Positions 7,506 through 14,635 of a stretch of 17,897 bases of DNA are shown here, one piece after another. A program made the position numbers and the translations under genes. Position 1 is the stretch's first letter. The number at the start of each line of letters is the position of its first letter. Where the stretch lies: contig JAEZHZ010000390.1 of assembly GCA_023436745.1 (NCBI GenBank), positions 1 through 17,897 on the forward strand, read 5' to 3'. Below the pieces are notes generated by a model. That model saw nothing but the letters and a program-made list of their open reading frames with translations. It did no database searches and was not told the DNA's origin. The DNA comes from Pseudomonadota bacterium (lineage in GTDB: Bacteria > Pseudomonadota > Alphaproteobacteria > Rhizobiales > Devosiaceae).

Positions 7506-9470
7506 CTAGGCGCCGCCGGCGGCGGGAGGGCCGGATATGAGGGCGTCAACGGCCGCCAAGACCTGATCGAGCTCCGGGAACTGCACGCCCTCGGTAGTCA
7601 ACCGCTCAAGGAGCGCCGCCGCGGTGGCCGGGAACTTGAGGCACGATTTGCCCTCGATATCGAACTGCTGGGCCAGCTCCCCCTTTAGCTTTTGGAAGAG
7701 CTCGTCGCCGGCGCGGAAACGGACGTAGGCTTCCAGGTTGGCGTCCCAGCAGGCGAACCGCTCGAAACAGCCCTCGGGCCACTCGGCGCATTGATCGTCG
7801 GCGACGCCGGCCAGGCGCTGCAGGACGCTGTTCGTGGCAATGCGCTCTTTCTCGTCCTTGGTATTGTCACTCCGGTCGTTGTCGAACAGCCAGAAGCAGG
7901 GAATAGCTAGGGCCGAAAAGATTACCACCGGCCGCTCAATGTTGTTCTTGCCGCTCACTTGGGCGATCACGATCCCCTCCGCGTGCGGGTCGCGGCCTTT
8001 CAACCGGTACCAAGCTTCCAGGACGGACTGGTCGCCGACTCCCTCCACCAGGACTACGCAGCGCGAGAAGAAGCCCTCCGCGATTTGGGTGTCAAAGGTG
8101 TGCAGCTTGGCGGCGTACCTTGTCGCCGACCAGGCCTCCTCTGGCGGCCGCCCGGCGGCTTGGGCCGAAGCCAATGAGCACGCCTCCAGGCTCGTCTCGC
8201 TGACCCGAACGTTTCGCGCCTCACCCTCCTTCACCCGTCGGACCATGCGGATCGCCTCGCAGGCTGGTAGCGAGACCAACAGGGGCGAGTGGGTTACAAA
8301 GATGGTCTGCACGCGGGTCCCGGTCTCCGCGTTGAAGCCTTCGGCGAGCCGCCTGAGGATTTTGCCGAAGAGCCGCTGCTTCGTGGGGTGCTGGTAAATT
8401 TCAGGCTCCTCGATGGCGAGGATCAGGTCGCTCTGCGGCGTATCGAACTGCTGCTGGCCGGCCTGCTCCTTGGCGGTGTGGGCGGCCATGTACTGCAGCA
8501 CGGTGAGGATGACGGCCCGCTGGAGCCCGTGGCCCACTCCTTCCAGCCCAGTGATGAAGTCGTTGTCCTTTACCGAAATGGCAGCCATCGGGAAGCTGGG
8601 CTGAAGCTGGGTGACCGGCTGCCAAGTGGTGATGATCTCGGAGTCCTTGTAGTAGTCCGACAGGATGCGGGTCATGCCTTGGCTGATCTCAGCCAGCACC
8701 GGGACGTTAGCGGGGTTGGTGATGTCTGAAATCTTCTGATTGGCCTCGTCCAGAAATGCCTTGAACGCCGCGCTGTTCTCGATTGTCTGGCGCGCGATAG
8801 TGTCCAGCAGGTTCCGCACGGGCGACGCCTTGTTGCCCTGGATGTCTTCGGCCGCATCTTGGACCGCGCGGATGAGCACGAAACTGGTCTTCTGTTTAAG
8901 CTTCCCTGCGGCGACATTGGTCCACCCCTTGAAGGCCGCGACCTTGTGCAGTTCCAGGCTCTCAGGGTGAGCAGCTTCCCAGGCCTCCAGGAAACCGTCG
9001 ATCTCGTCCGCGCTCTTCTCCTTCAAGAGTTCGGGCGGGTTGCCATAAGCCTGCCGAAGCTCCGCGTAGAGCTTCCGCTTGTCGGTCTTGCCGCTCTCGT
9101 TTCGGATGGCGATGAAGTCGGGGTTCACCAAGGCCGAGACGAAGAACTTGCCGCTTTCGGCGGGATTGTCCGCGTAGAACCGGCGGGTCACCACGAGCCG
9201 GCCATTCAGCAGGTTGCCGCCGAACTCCTCTAACTCCCCCGGAGTGAGCTCTGCGAAGTGCACGGTGATGTCGATCGGCGCGCCAATGTTCTCGTCGGAG
9301 AAGTCCTTCGGACCGACGCGCGGGCTACTCGAGAAGAACAGGTCGAGCGCCAGCAGAAAGGCAGACTTGCCGGAGTTGTTCTCCCCCAGCAGAGCCGTTG
9401 CGCCGCCCAGGTTGAAATCCGAATTCCGAAGGGCCCGGAAATTCCGGACCTCGACGCGCTGGATGCGCAT
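7506..9470 (-). CDS. OLD-family ATP-dependent endonuclease (ATPase + TOPRIM)
   Basis: This 654-residue protein joins an ABC-type ATPase to a TOPRIM nuclease, the hallmark of OLD (overcoming lysogenization defect) proteins. Visible are Walker A GENNSGKS (29-36), a signature-like GVGHGLQR (311-318), Walker B LILAIEEPEIYQHP (349-362) and H-loop THSP (393-396). The TOPRIM glutamate lies in VVLVEGVGDQ (E476) and the DxD in LFDNDRSDN (D530, D532). The insert 140-260 is probably the dimerisation region. The ATG at 9470 follows a GGGGGAGG. Class 2 OLD proteins such as GajA are paired with a UvrD-like helicase; none is present here, so this resembles stand-alone class 1. Family members cut DNA and give phage resistance. 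It lies 66 bp downstream of a WYL-like gene on the same strand, so the two may be co-transcribed. Confidence 0.9.
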   Translation of the reverse strand: MRIQRVEVRNFRALRNSDFNLGGATALLGENNSGKSAFLLALDLFFSSSPRVGPKDFSDENIGAPIDITVHFAELTPGELEEFGGNLLNGRLVVTRRFYADNPAESGKFFVSALVNPDFIAIRNESGKTDKRKLYAELRQAYGNPPELLKEKSADEIDGFLEAWEAAHPESLELHKVAAFKGWTNVAAGKLKQKTSFVLIRAVQDAAEDIQGNKASPVRNLLDTIARQTIENSAAFKAFLDEANQKISDITNPANVPVLAEISQGMTRILSDYYKDSEIITTWQPVTQLQPSFPMAAISVKDNDFITGLEGVGHGLQRAVILTVLQYMAAHTAKEQAGQQQFDTPQSDLILAIEEPEIYQHPTKQRLFGKILRRLAEGFNAETGTRVQTIFVTHSPLLVSLPACEAIRMVRRVKEGEARNVRVSETSLEACSLASAQAAGRPPEEAWSATRYAAKLHTFDTQIAEGFFSRCVVLVEGVGDQSVLEAWYRLKGRDPHAEGIVIAQVSGKNNIERPVVIFSALAIPCFWLFDNDRSDNTKDEKERIATNSVLQRLAGVADDQCAEWPEGCFERFACWDANLEAYVRFRAGDELFQKLKGELAQQFDIEGKSCLKFPATAAALLERLTTEGVQFPELDQVLAAVDALISGPPAAGGA

Positions 9471-9511
9471 TGCCTCCCCCGAGGTCTACCTGGGGTGGAA
9501 CATTGCGCGAC

Positions 9512-9526
9512 TGCTCCGCCGGAGCA
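9512..9526 (-). promoter_or_regulatory. Small hairpin between the WYL-like and OLD genes
   Basis: TGCTCC-gcc-GGAGCA is a perfect 6-bp stem with a 3-base loop in the 66-bp spacer. There is no T-run after it, so it is more likely a transcript-processing or attenuation structure than a full terminator. Its role is inferred only from position. Confidence 0.3.
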
Positions 9527-9536
9527 AGTGTGCGGT

Positions 9537-9830
9537 CTAAAGTTCGCAAACGATCCGAGTCATCGCCGCGTCGCCGCGCTTGTAGCCGGGCCGCGGCGCC
9601 CCGGAAGCGTTAGACGATACGAAGGCCCCCTGCGCCTCGTCCAGGCGCAGGAGCTTCCAGCCTACGCGCTCCCCACTCGTGCTGCCGCCGCTTATCTGCC
9701 AAGCGCGCATCACCGGATTGCCAGCCTTTGAATACCCAACGGCATGCACTTCGACACAACGACTGAAGCCGTCGTAGCGCAGCTCTAGCACTAGGCCACG
9801 ACGCAGCGCGTCGCATGTCTCCACCCACAT
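9537..9830 (-). CDS. Small WYL-like domain protein (97 aa)
   Basis: The core (LRRGLVLELRYDGFSRCVEV, then HAVGYSKAGNPVMRAWQ, then GWKLLRLDEA) follows the pattern of WYL-type domains: a beta strand with a conserved Y, a G/N turn, a strand ending in aW, and a final hydrophobic LxRLDEA segment. WYL domains bind nucleic acid or nucleotide ligands and commonly regulate defence loci. No DNA-binding HTH is attached here. The frame is open upstream to a GTG at 9869, but the ATG at 9830 has GGAGG at ideal 7-nt spacing, so I use it. It lies immediately upstream of the OLD gene, consistent with a two-gene unit. The WYL assignment is by eye and moderate. Confidence 0.65.
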   Translation of the reverse strand: MWVETCDALRRGLVLELRYDGFSRCVEVHAVGYSKAGNPVMRAWQISGGSTSGERVGWKLLRLDEAQGAFVSSNASGAPRPGYKRGDAAMTRIVCEL

Positions 9831-9837
9831 CTGCATT

Positions 9838-9842
9838 CCTCC
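9838..9842 (-). promoter_or_regulatory. Shine-Dalgarno deciding the WYL-like gene start
   Basis: The complement reads GGAGG, seven bases before the ATG at 9830 and only one base before another in-frame ATG at 9836. The spacing favours the 9830 start. Confidence 0.5.
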
Positions 9843-10017
9843 GCCAACGCGCTCGTCACCATCGATCACCTATGAGCCGCACGACTGAGCATCACGCGGG
9901 GGACTAAAGCTTGGCGGATGTTACAGCCGTGGTGGAGCCCCAGCCATATCCTCGCGCGGGACCTTGCCAGTTCTTCGAACGCTGCTGGTAGCTTTGATGG
10001 CAGTGCCTTTATGGGGA

Positions 10018-10099
10018 GAAGTGGAACTCCTGGTCAGCAAGGAGTCGGCTGCTGAGACGCAAAGGCGAAGCTTTGCGTGCAGCCGCAAAGCCGAACTTC
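10018..10099 (+). ncRNA. Candidate structured RNA (three-way-junction-like fold)
   Basis: Several nested complementary segments are visible. An outer pair GAAGT (10018-10022)/ACTTC (10095-10099) encloses two hairpins. The first is ACTCCT (10026-10031)/AGGAGT (10040-10045) with an 8-base loop. The second pairs GGCTGC (10047-10052) with GCAGCC (10079-10084), then after a 4-base bulge ACGCAAAG (10057-10064) with CTTTGCGT (10071-10078) around loop gcgaag. The long arm totals 14 perfect base pairs. No known RNA family is recognised, the strand is undetermined, and no promoter is seen. It could be a DNA-level cruciform or a decayed element. Confidence 0.35.
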
Positions 10100-10179
10100 C
10101 AAATGGCAGCTAAGAGTCACAGGCAGACCTTCAGCGACTAAGCTCCGTTCGCACCTACGAATTTAGTTCGCTACAGCGC

Positions 10180-10290
10180 ATCCTGTTAATGCTTATGAGT
10201 TGAGAAATCACTAAATATAGATTTATTCCCCATACTTATATACTCAACGGGCTGGACGCTTAGTACAAAAGAATAAATTTCTTGCCGACT
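10180..10290. promoter_or_regulatory. AT-rich tract upstream of the tns operon
   Basis: This is the only strongly AT-rich stretch in an otherwise GC-rich window. It contains ATATAGATTTATT and ACTTATATACT. It is bracketed by GTTGAG (10199-10204) and CTCAAC (10243-10248), and followed by AAGAA-taaat-TTCTT (10269-10283). Such tracts often carry promoters or bind H-NS/MvaT-type or IHF proteins. No correctly spaced -35/-10 pair is clear, and the downstream terminator would stop readthrough into tnsA. Confidence 0.35.
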
Positions 10291-10448
10291 CCCTTCGATC
10301 GGCGCGCAATACTCAGCGCGTGACTTCGCACCTCTGCAGCCTTGGCTAAGGCAACGAGAGGGTACGGAAGCCGCATCATCGGAAGGGAGGACGACCGATC
10401 ATGTCGCCATAAACCGCATCTAAATCAACGCCGTAGCGCGGAAACGGC

Positions 10449-10479
10449 AAAGGCCCACACCGGCAAGTGTGGGCCCTTT
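10449..10479. terminator. Strong hairpin terminator before tnsA
   Basis: GGCCCACAC (10452-10460) pairs perfectly with GTGTGGGCC (10467-10475) around loop cggcaa. An A-run lies on one side and CTTT on the other, so it could act in both directions. It lies 138 bp before the tnsA start and would isolate the operon from upstream transcription. Confidence 0.7.
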
Positions 10480-10497
10480 GTCGGGGCGAACCCCGAG

Positions 10498-10514
10498 AGT
10501 CGTTTGCAACGACT
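10498..10514. promoter_or_regulatory. Perfect inverted repeat, possible operator/promoter of tnsA
   Basis: AGTCGTT-tgc-AACGACT is a 17-bp palindrome with a 3-base centre. It overlaps a TTGCAA hexamer (10504-10509). A TTATCT lies at 10535-10540, but the 25-bp spacing is not ideal. Located between the terminator and tnsA, it is a plausible operator; the binding protein is unknown. Confidence 0.4.
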
Positions 10515-10617
10515 TCACTCTCCCCCCGCATCGCTTATCTGTCAACGCTCCTGATGGGACGGACAGCAGAGCTTTGGCTGGTCTTCCGCGCGTCACCCCT
10601 CACCAAGGAAGACGCAG

Positions 10618-11442
10618 ATGAACATCTACACCGGCGCGCAGCAGCCGCGCCGTCCGCTGAGTGCTGTCCGTTCACGGGCACATCCATTGTCACTCCACGA
10701 CCACCTGATTTCGGCCGGCGCAGCGCCCCTTGGAAGCCGATGGGAGCCTGCGGGATCACTCGGCCAGGTCGTAATCACGCCGGACGGACAGCCTATCCGC
10801 ACGATCATCACAGGTCGGCGCCGCCAGGTTACCGGCTCGTACAGCAGCAGGAAGGCAGGACGCGGCTTCCCCTTCGAGAGCATGAACGAGCAAGCGCTCT
10901 TGATGCACAGCGAGGTGGACACTGATGTGGTCACCTTTGCGGCGCAGCCCTGCCGCTTCGAGTTCACGGTTGAAGGCAGAAGTCGCGTCTACATCGCAGA
11001 CTGCGGACGACTACTGTCTGACGGCACGATCGAGATCGTTGAGGTCAAGAATGATCGGCGCCACCTGCAAGATCGGGACTACGCCGCCAAGCTCGAGCGC
11101 GTTGAAGCGATCTGTGAAGCTGTCGGCTGGACATTCCGCACCGTCTTCTCGCACGAACTCTTCTTGCCGAAAGTTCGGCACGAGAACGTCGTCGAGATAC
11201 AGTCACAGAGCACCGCGACGTTCGATGTTGCGGACGAATACGTCGCGCGCGTCGCCCTCGCGCGTGGAGGCGGCCGGATAACCCTCGGGGAGCTCGCCGA
11301 CGCCCTTGGCGGACGCCAAAGAGGCATGGCCATCGCCAAAGCGATGATGGTTCACCGGATCGTGGCCATCGACTTGGAGCGGCCGCTCTGCCGAGCGAGC
11401 GCAGTCACGCTGGTCACCTCCTTCGTTGAAGGTGTCCAATGA
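10618..11442 (+). CDS. tnsA: TnsA endonuclease
   Basis: TnsA makes the 5'-strand cuts at the transposon ends that let Tn7-like elements move by cut-and-paste. This 274-residue protein matches the family length (273 in Tn7). Its PD-(D/E)xK nuclease core is visible: glutamate in FESMNEQALL (E91), aspartate in RVYIADCG (D128) and EIVEVKND (E142-x-K144), with AAQPCRFEF before the aspartate as in other TnsA proteins. Residues about 190-270 form the expected winged-helix C-terminal domain that contacts TnsC. Start ATG 10618 has AAGGAA seven bases upstream. It overlaps tnsB by 4 bp. The first 80 residues are less conserved in appearance, so a slightly later start is possible. Confidence 0.88.
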   Translation: MNIYTGAQQPRRPLSAVRSRAHPLSLHDHLISAGAAPLGSRWEPAGSLGQVVITPDGQPIRTIITGRRRQVTGSYSSRKAGRGFPFESMNEQALLMHSEVDTDVVTFAAQPCRFEFTVEGRSRVYIADCGRLLSDGTIEIVEVKNDRRHLQDRDYAAKLERVEAICEAVGWTFRTVFSHELFLPKVRHENVVEIQSQSTATFDVADEYVARVALARGGGRITLGELADALGGRQRGMAIAKAMMVHRIVAIDLERPLCRASAVTLVTSFVEGVQ

Positions 11443-13661
11443 GTATATGCTTCCAACGCGGAGAAGCGTGGGAATATGGCGGGGTTCGGCTGCGCTTTGA
11501 GCGAGAGCTCAGCAACAACCTCTTGCTCTTCTACGTCGAGCGCACGTTGGCGCCGTTCCAGATCGAGGACCGGGACGGGCTCCGAACCCCGGATGAGGAG
11601 TGGGCTCTGCAGGCCTTCGCCGCCGGGGATCTGCGCCTTGCGAGCCGGCCTACCGGTTGCGCTCAGCCACGGAAGTTGGCCGCGACCCGCGAGTACGACT
11701 GTGAAGCCGCAGCAAGCCTTGACCCGAAGTTTCGGCTGCGTCGGTTCGTACTGGAAGGGCTAGACGCGCAAGGGCACGTGGCGCTCGGCGAGTGCGCCAT
11801 CGGCCGTGCGTTGGATCGCCTCTACGCGGAGAAAGCGGATCAAGCACAGGCGCTAGGCCCCATGCCTTGCCCGCGCACTGTAAAGCGCTGGCTCGCCTCT
11901 CGGGGCACGCCGGGAGAGCGCCAGGTCAGGCAGATGGTCTCCCTGAGCGGCAGGACGGCCCGGGCGCGACGGCTCCCGCTCCTCACGATCAAGGCGCTTC
12001 AACGATCGGCCGGCGACTACTGGGGCGTCCGGGCTAGGAGCATCGAAGACGCTTACGCACTTCTGTTCAGGAGGCTGAGCCGTCTCAATGGCATCCGCAA
12101 GCAGGTCGGTCTTGAGGAACTCCCGATACCTTCGAAAGAAACCCTGCGCCTTGAGATCAGGCGCCTGGAATGCCGCGAGACGTATGCGGCAAAGCATGGG
12201 GAGCGGAAGGCTGCAGCTCGGTTCAAGGGCATAGGTCCGGGGCTATCCGCCTCCCGAGCTCTCAGGCTGGGCTGCATGGACCACACGCTCCTCGATGCTG
12301 TGGTCGTGTTTGACTGGGACACGATGCTTCCCCTGGGGCGTCCCTGGCTGACCGTCCTGATCGATGTTCGGACCCGATGTGTGGTCGGGTTCGTCGTCAC
12401 GTTCGAGCCACCTTCCAATTACGCAGCAACGGAATGCATCAAGCGCGCCAACCGCCCCAAACTGCACCTGCTCAAGAGCCATCCGAAGTTCCCCACGCTG
12501 GCCATGATCTTCGGCAAGTTCGACGAGGTCATCGTCGACAACGGCTGGGAGCTCAGCGGCACCAGCTTCCAGGACATGATGGTGGACGTGGGCACGACGG
12601 TTCGTTGGGCGCCGGTCGCCTCGCCAACCTACAAGGCCGTCGTGGAGCGGTTCTTCGGCATCCTGAACACCGTTCTGAACCACAAGCTGCCAGGCGGCGT
12701 GCTCAAGCCAGAGGTCCTGCGCGAACTGGGTTATGAGCCGAGCAAGTCCGCCGTGCTCACGCTGGAACAGCTGGAAGCGCTGATCTGGACCGCGGTGAGC
12801 TACTACCACATCGAGGAGCACCGCACCCTAAGGCGTCCGCCCGCTTCCCTCTGGGAGCAAGATCGGCAGCTCCACGGCATCACCGTCATCGGTGATGACC
12901 GGCAGCTCGACAAAATGGCTGGAGCGCTGAAGCCGGACTGCCGGCTCACAACGTCGGGCGTCGAGTTGGAGGGCCTGCGCTTCCATGACCCCGCACTGAC
13001 GTCAGCACTACTCGACGATTTGGTCGCCCTTGAACCCGTACGAGGGCAACGACATCGCGGCTCGGCGAGGGTGATCGTCAAGGTCAAGTACAACCCCCTC
13101 AACGCTTCCGAAATCCACGTCTGGAACCGCAGGCGCAATGTCTACGTGACCCTGCCCTGCGCCGAGGCGGACTACACCTTGGGGCTTTCGTTCTGGCAGC
13201 ACCGGCAGATCCGCGACTGGAGCCGAGCAAAGGGTCTGGAATTCAGCTCTGAGCGCGACCGCCTTTTCGCGCGAGCACAACTCATTGCCGAGGTGGAGGC
13301 CTCTGCGCCCAAGCTGAAGCTCAAGCAACGGCGCAATGTCGCCAGGTTGATGAGTTCTGCGCACGTCGCGGGGCTATTGGCGGAGCGAACAGTGACGGTG
13401 GCAGAAGCACCGTCGCGGCACGACGGGCTGGCTCCGATCATAGAGCACGACCCCCTCGCCGCCCATCGCGCGGATGACGGAGCCCCTGCCCGCCGCCCCC
13501 CAAGGGGCGGCAAGAAGCCCGTCAAGAAAGCGCGGACAACCTCCGCCGCTCGCGATCAGCCTCCGACGTCGCCGGCTGGCACCACGTCGCGCCACCCCAA
13601 CCACCCGGACGCAGCCAACGGATTCGAACCCGGCGCGGACTGGAAGGAGTTCGACCTGTGA
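11439..13661 (+). CDS. tnsB: TnsB DDE transposase
   Basis: This 740-residue transposase of the retroviral-integrase superfamily binds the end repeats and carries out 3' cleavage and strand transfer. The catalytic triad is readable: D281 in CMDHTLLD, D367 in VIVDNGWEL and E403 in VVERFFGIL. The D-E spacing of 35 equals that of Tn7 TnsB. The N-terminal 270 residues hold the helix-turn-helix DNA-binding domains (for example CPRTVKRWLASRG, about 144-156). The region after about 480 is the Mu-transposase-type beta barrel. The tail is basic, then Pro/Ser-rich, and ends in DWKEFDL, which fits the flexible C-terminal hook that recruits TnsC. ATGA and GTGA overlaps join it to tnsA and tnsC. Confidence 0.93.
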   Translation: MSICFQRGEAWEYGGVRLRFERELSNNLLLFYVERTLAPFQIEDRDGLRTPDEEWALQAFAAGDLRLASRPTGCAQPRKLAATREYDCEAAASLDPKFRLRRFVLEGLDAQGHVALGECAIGRALDRLYAEKADQAQALGPMPCPRTVKRWLASRGTPGERQVRQMVSLSGRTARARRLPLLTIKALQRSAGDYWGVRARSIEDAYALLFRRLSRLNGIRKQVGLEELPIPSKETLRLEIRRLECRETYAAKHGERKAAARFKGIGPGLSASRALRLGCMDHTLLDAVVVFDWDTMLPLGRPWLTVLIDVRTRCVVGFVVTFEPPSNYAATECIKRANRPKLHLLKSHPKFPTLAMIFGKFDEVIVDNGWELSGTSFQDMMVDVGTTVRWAPVASPTYKAVVERFFGILNTVLNHKLPGGVLKPEVLRELGYEPSKSAVLTLEQLEALIWTAVSYYHIEEHRTLRRPPASLWEQDRQLHGITVIGDDRQLDKMAGALKPDCRLTTSGVELEGLRFHDPALTSALLDDLVALEPVRGQRHRGSARVIVKVKYNPLNASEIHVWNRRRNVYVTLPCAEADYTLGLSFWQHRQIRDWSRAKGLEFSSERDRLFARAQLIAEVEASAPKLKLKQRRNVARLMSSAHVAGLLAERTVTVAEAPSRHDGLAPIIEHDPLAAHRADDGAPARRPPRGGKKPVKKARTTSAARDQPPTSPAGTTSRHPNHPDAANGFEPGADWKEFDL

Positions 13662-14635
13662 CCGATCCGATCCTAGCCATGGCCCACGATCCTCGAAACC
13701 CGCAAACGGGCGGCCGGCGGCGCGACTATAGCGCCGCTACCAACCTACGCGTTTCTAAAGCAGTCGCGCGGTTCAAGGAGATCTACGTACCCTACCCGCT
13801 CCATACCGAACTCCATGCTCGGTGCGACTACCTGATGAAACTGGGTCAGGAGACACGGGGGCGCCCCCAACTTGGTATGCGGGTGCTCGCGCCGTCAGGT
13901 TCCGGCAAGACCACCGCAGCCGAAGCCCTGATGCGCCTTATCGAAGCTAAGCATCCGCGGACCACAACGTGCGTGCCCGTCGTCTATGTCTCGCTGGAAA
14001 AGGCAGCGACCTCAAAGAAGCTGATGGTGTCCATTCTCGACTTCTTTGGGGATGCCTACTCCATACAGGGCAACGAGCTAATCCTGAAGCGGCGGGCACT
14101 CGCCTGTTTCGAGCGCTTCGGGACGCGGCTGCTCATCATCGACGAGGTTCACCACCTCTCGCTCAGCCGGGGGACCGGGAATGACGTCACCGACAGCTTG
14201 AAACGCTTCCTCGATGACGGGGTCATCCCAATCGTCTTCCTCGGCACTGAGGACGGCGCGCATCTTTTCACCAGGAACGTGCAGCTTAGCAGCAGACTTG
14301 TCTCGCCAATGGACCTGCGGGTGCTGCGCAGCGACCGAGCAGCAGACGTCGAACTCATGGCCGCTTTTGTTCACTCGCTGGACAGGGCGATCGTAGAGCG
14401 CGGTCTACTGCCCGAATATGCCGGCCTGCGCGATCCATGGATTCAAGGCTGCCTTCATCACGTGTCGGGCGGAGTGATCGGTAGAGTCTCTCGCCTTCTG
14501 GCGCTCGCGCTGGAAAGTGCGCTCCGCCGGGGAGCTGATCGGATCGAAGTTTTCGACCTTTCACTTGCAAGCGATGAGTGGGCTGTCGCTCACCAAATCA
14601 TCCACAGCAACCCCTTCCTCAGAGGCGCTCCATGA
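13658..14635 (+). CDS. tnsC: TnsC/TniB-type AAA+ transposition regulator
   Basis: This 325-residue AAA+ ATPase links target selection by TniQ to the TnsA-TnsB transposase. Walker A APSGSGKTT is at 78-86 and Walker B LLIIDEVHH at 158-166 (D162, E163). A sensor-like FLGTED is at about 194-199 and an arginine-rich SSRLVSP follows at about 211-217. The length is close to TniB and short TnsC proteins and well below the 555 residues of Tn7 TnsC, so it lacks long TnsA/TnsD-contact extensions. It starts with GTG inside a GTGA overlap with the tnsB stop, with AAGGAG eight bases upstream. It ends in an ATGA overlap with tniQ. Confidence 0.92.
   Translation: MTDPILAMAHDPRNPQTGGRRRDYSAATNLRVSKAVARFKEIYVPYPLHTELHARCDYLMKLGQETRGRPQLGMRVLAPSGSGKTTAAEALMRLIEAKHPRTTTCVPVVYVSLEKAATSKKLMVSILDFFGDAYSIQGNELILKRRALACFERFGTRLLIIDEVHHLSLSRGTGNDVTDSLKRFLDDGVIPIVFLGTEDGAHLFTRNVQLSSRLVSPMDLRVLRSDRAADVELMAAFVHSLDRAIVERGLLPEYAGLRDPWIQGCLHHVSGGVIGRVSRLLALALESALRRGADRIEVFDLSLASDEWAVAHQIIHSNPFLRGAP

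Larger units (their letters stand above)
9831..10617. other. 787-bp gene-free spacer between cargo and transposition genes
   Basis: I see no supported coding region on either strand; the open frames are short and lack good starts. The stretch holds a compact foldable segment (10018-10099), a single CAGCTAAG matching the TnsB-site core (10107-10114), an AT-rich tract (about 10180-10290), a strong hairpin terminator (10449-10479), a perfect 7-bp inverted repeat (10498-10514) and the ribosome-binding site of tnsA (AAGGAA, 10605-10610). It appears to insulate and control the transposition operon. Confidence 0.6.

Noticed and set aside
9831..9869. Longer WYL-like protein starting at GTG 9869
   Set aside because: The internal ATG at 9830 has a well-spaced GGAGG, while the GTG has no convincing ribosome-binding site.
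10342..10554. 70-codon + strand frame upstream of tnsA
   Set aside because: It runs through the terminator hairpin and the palindrome, and no homology or good start is visible.
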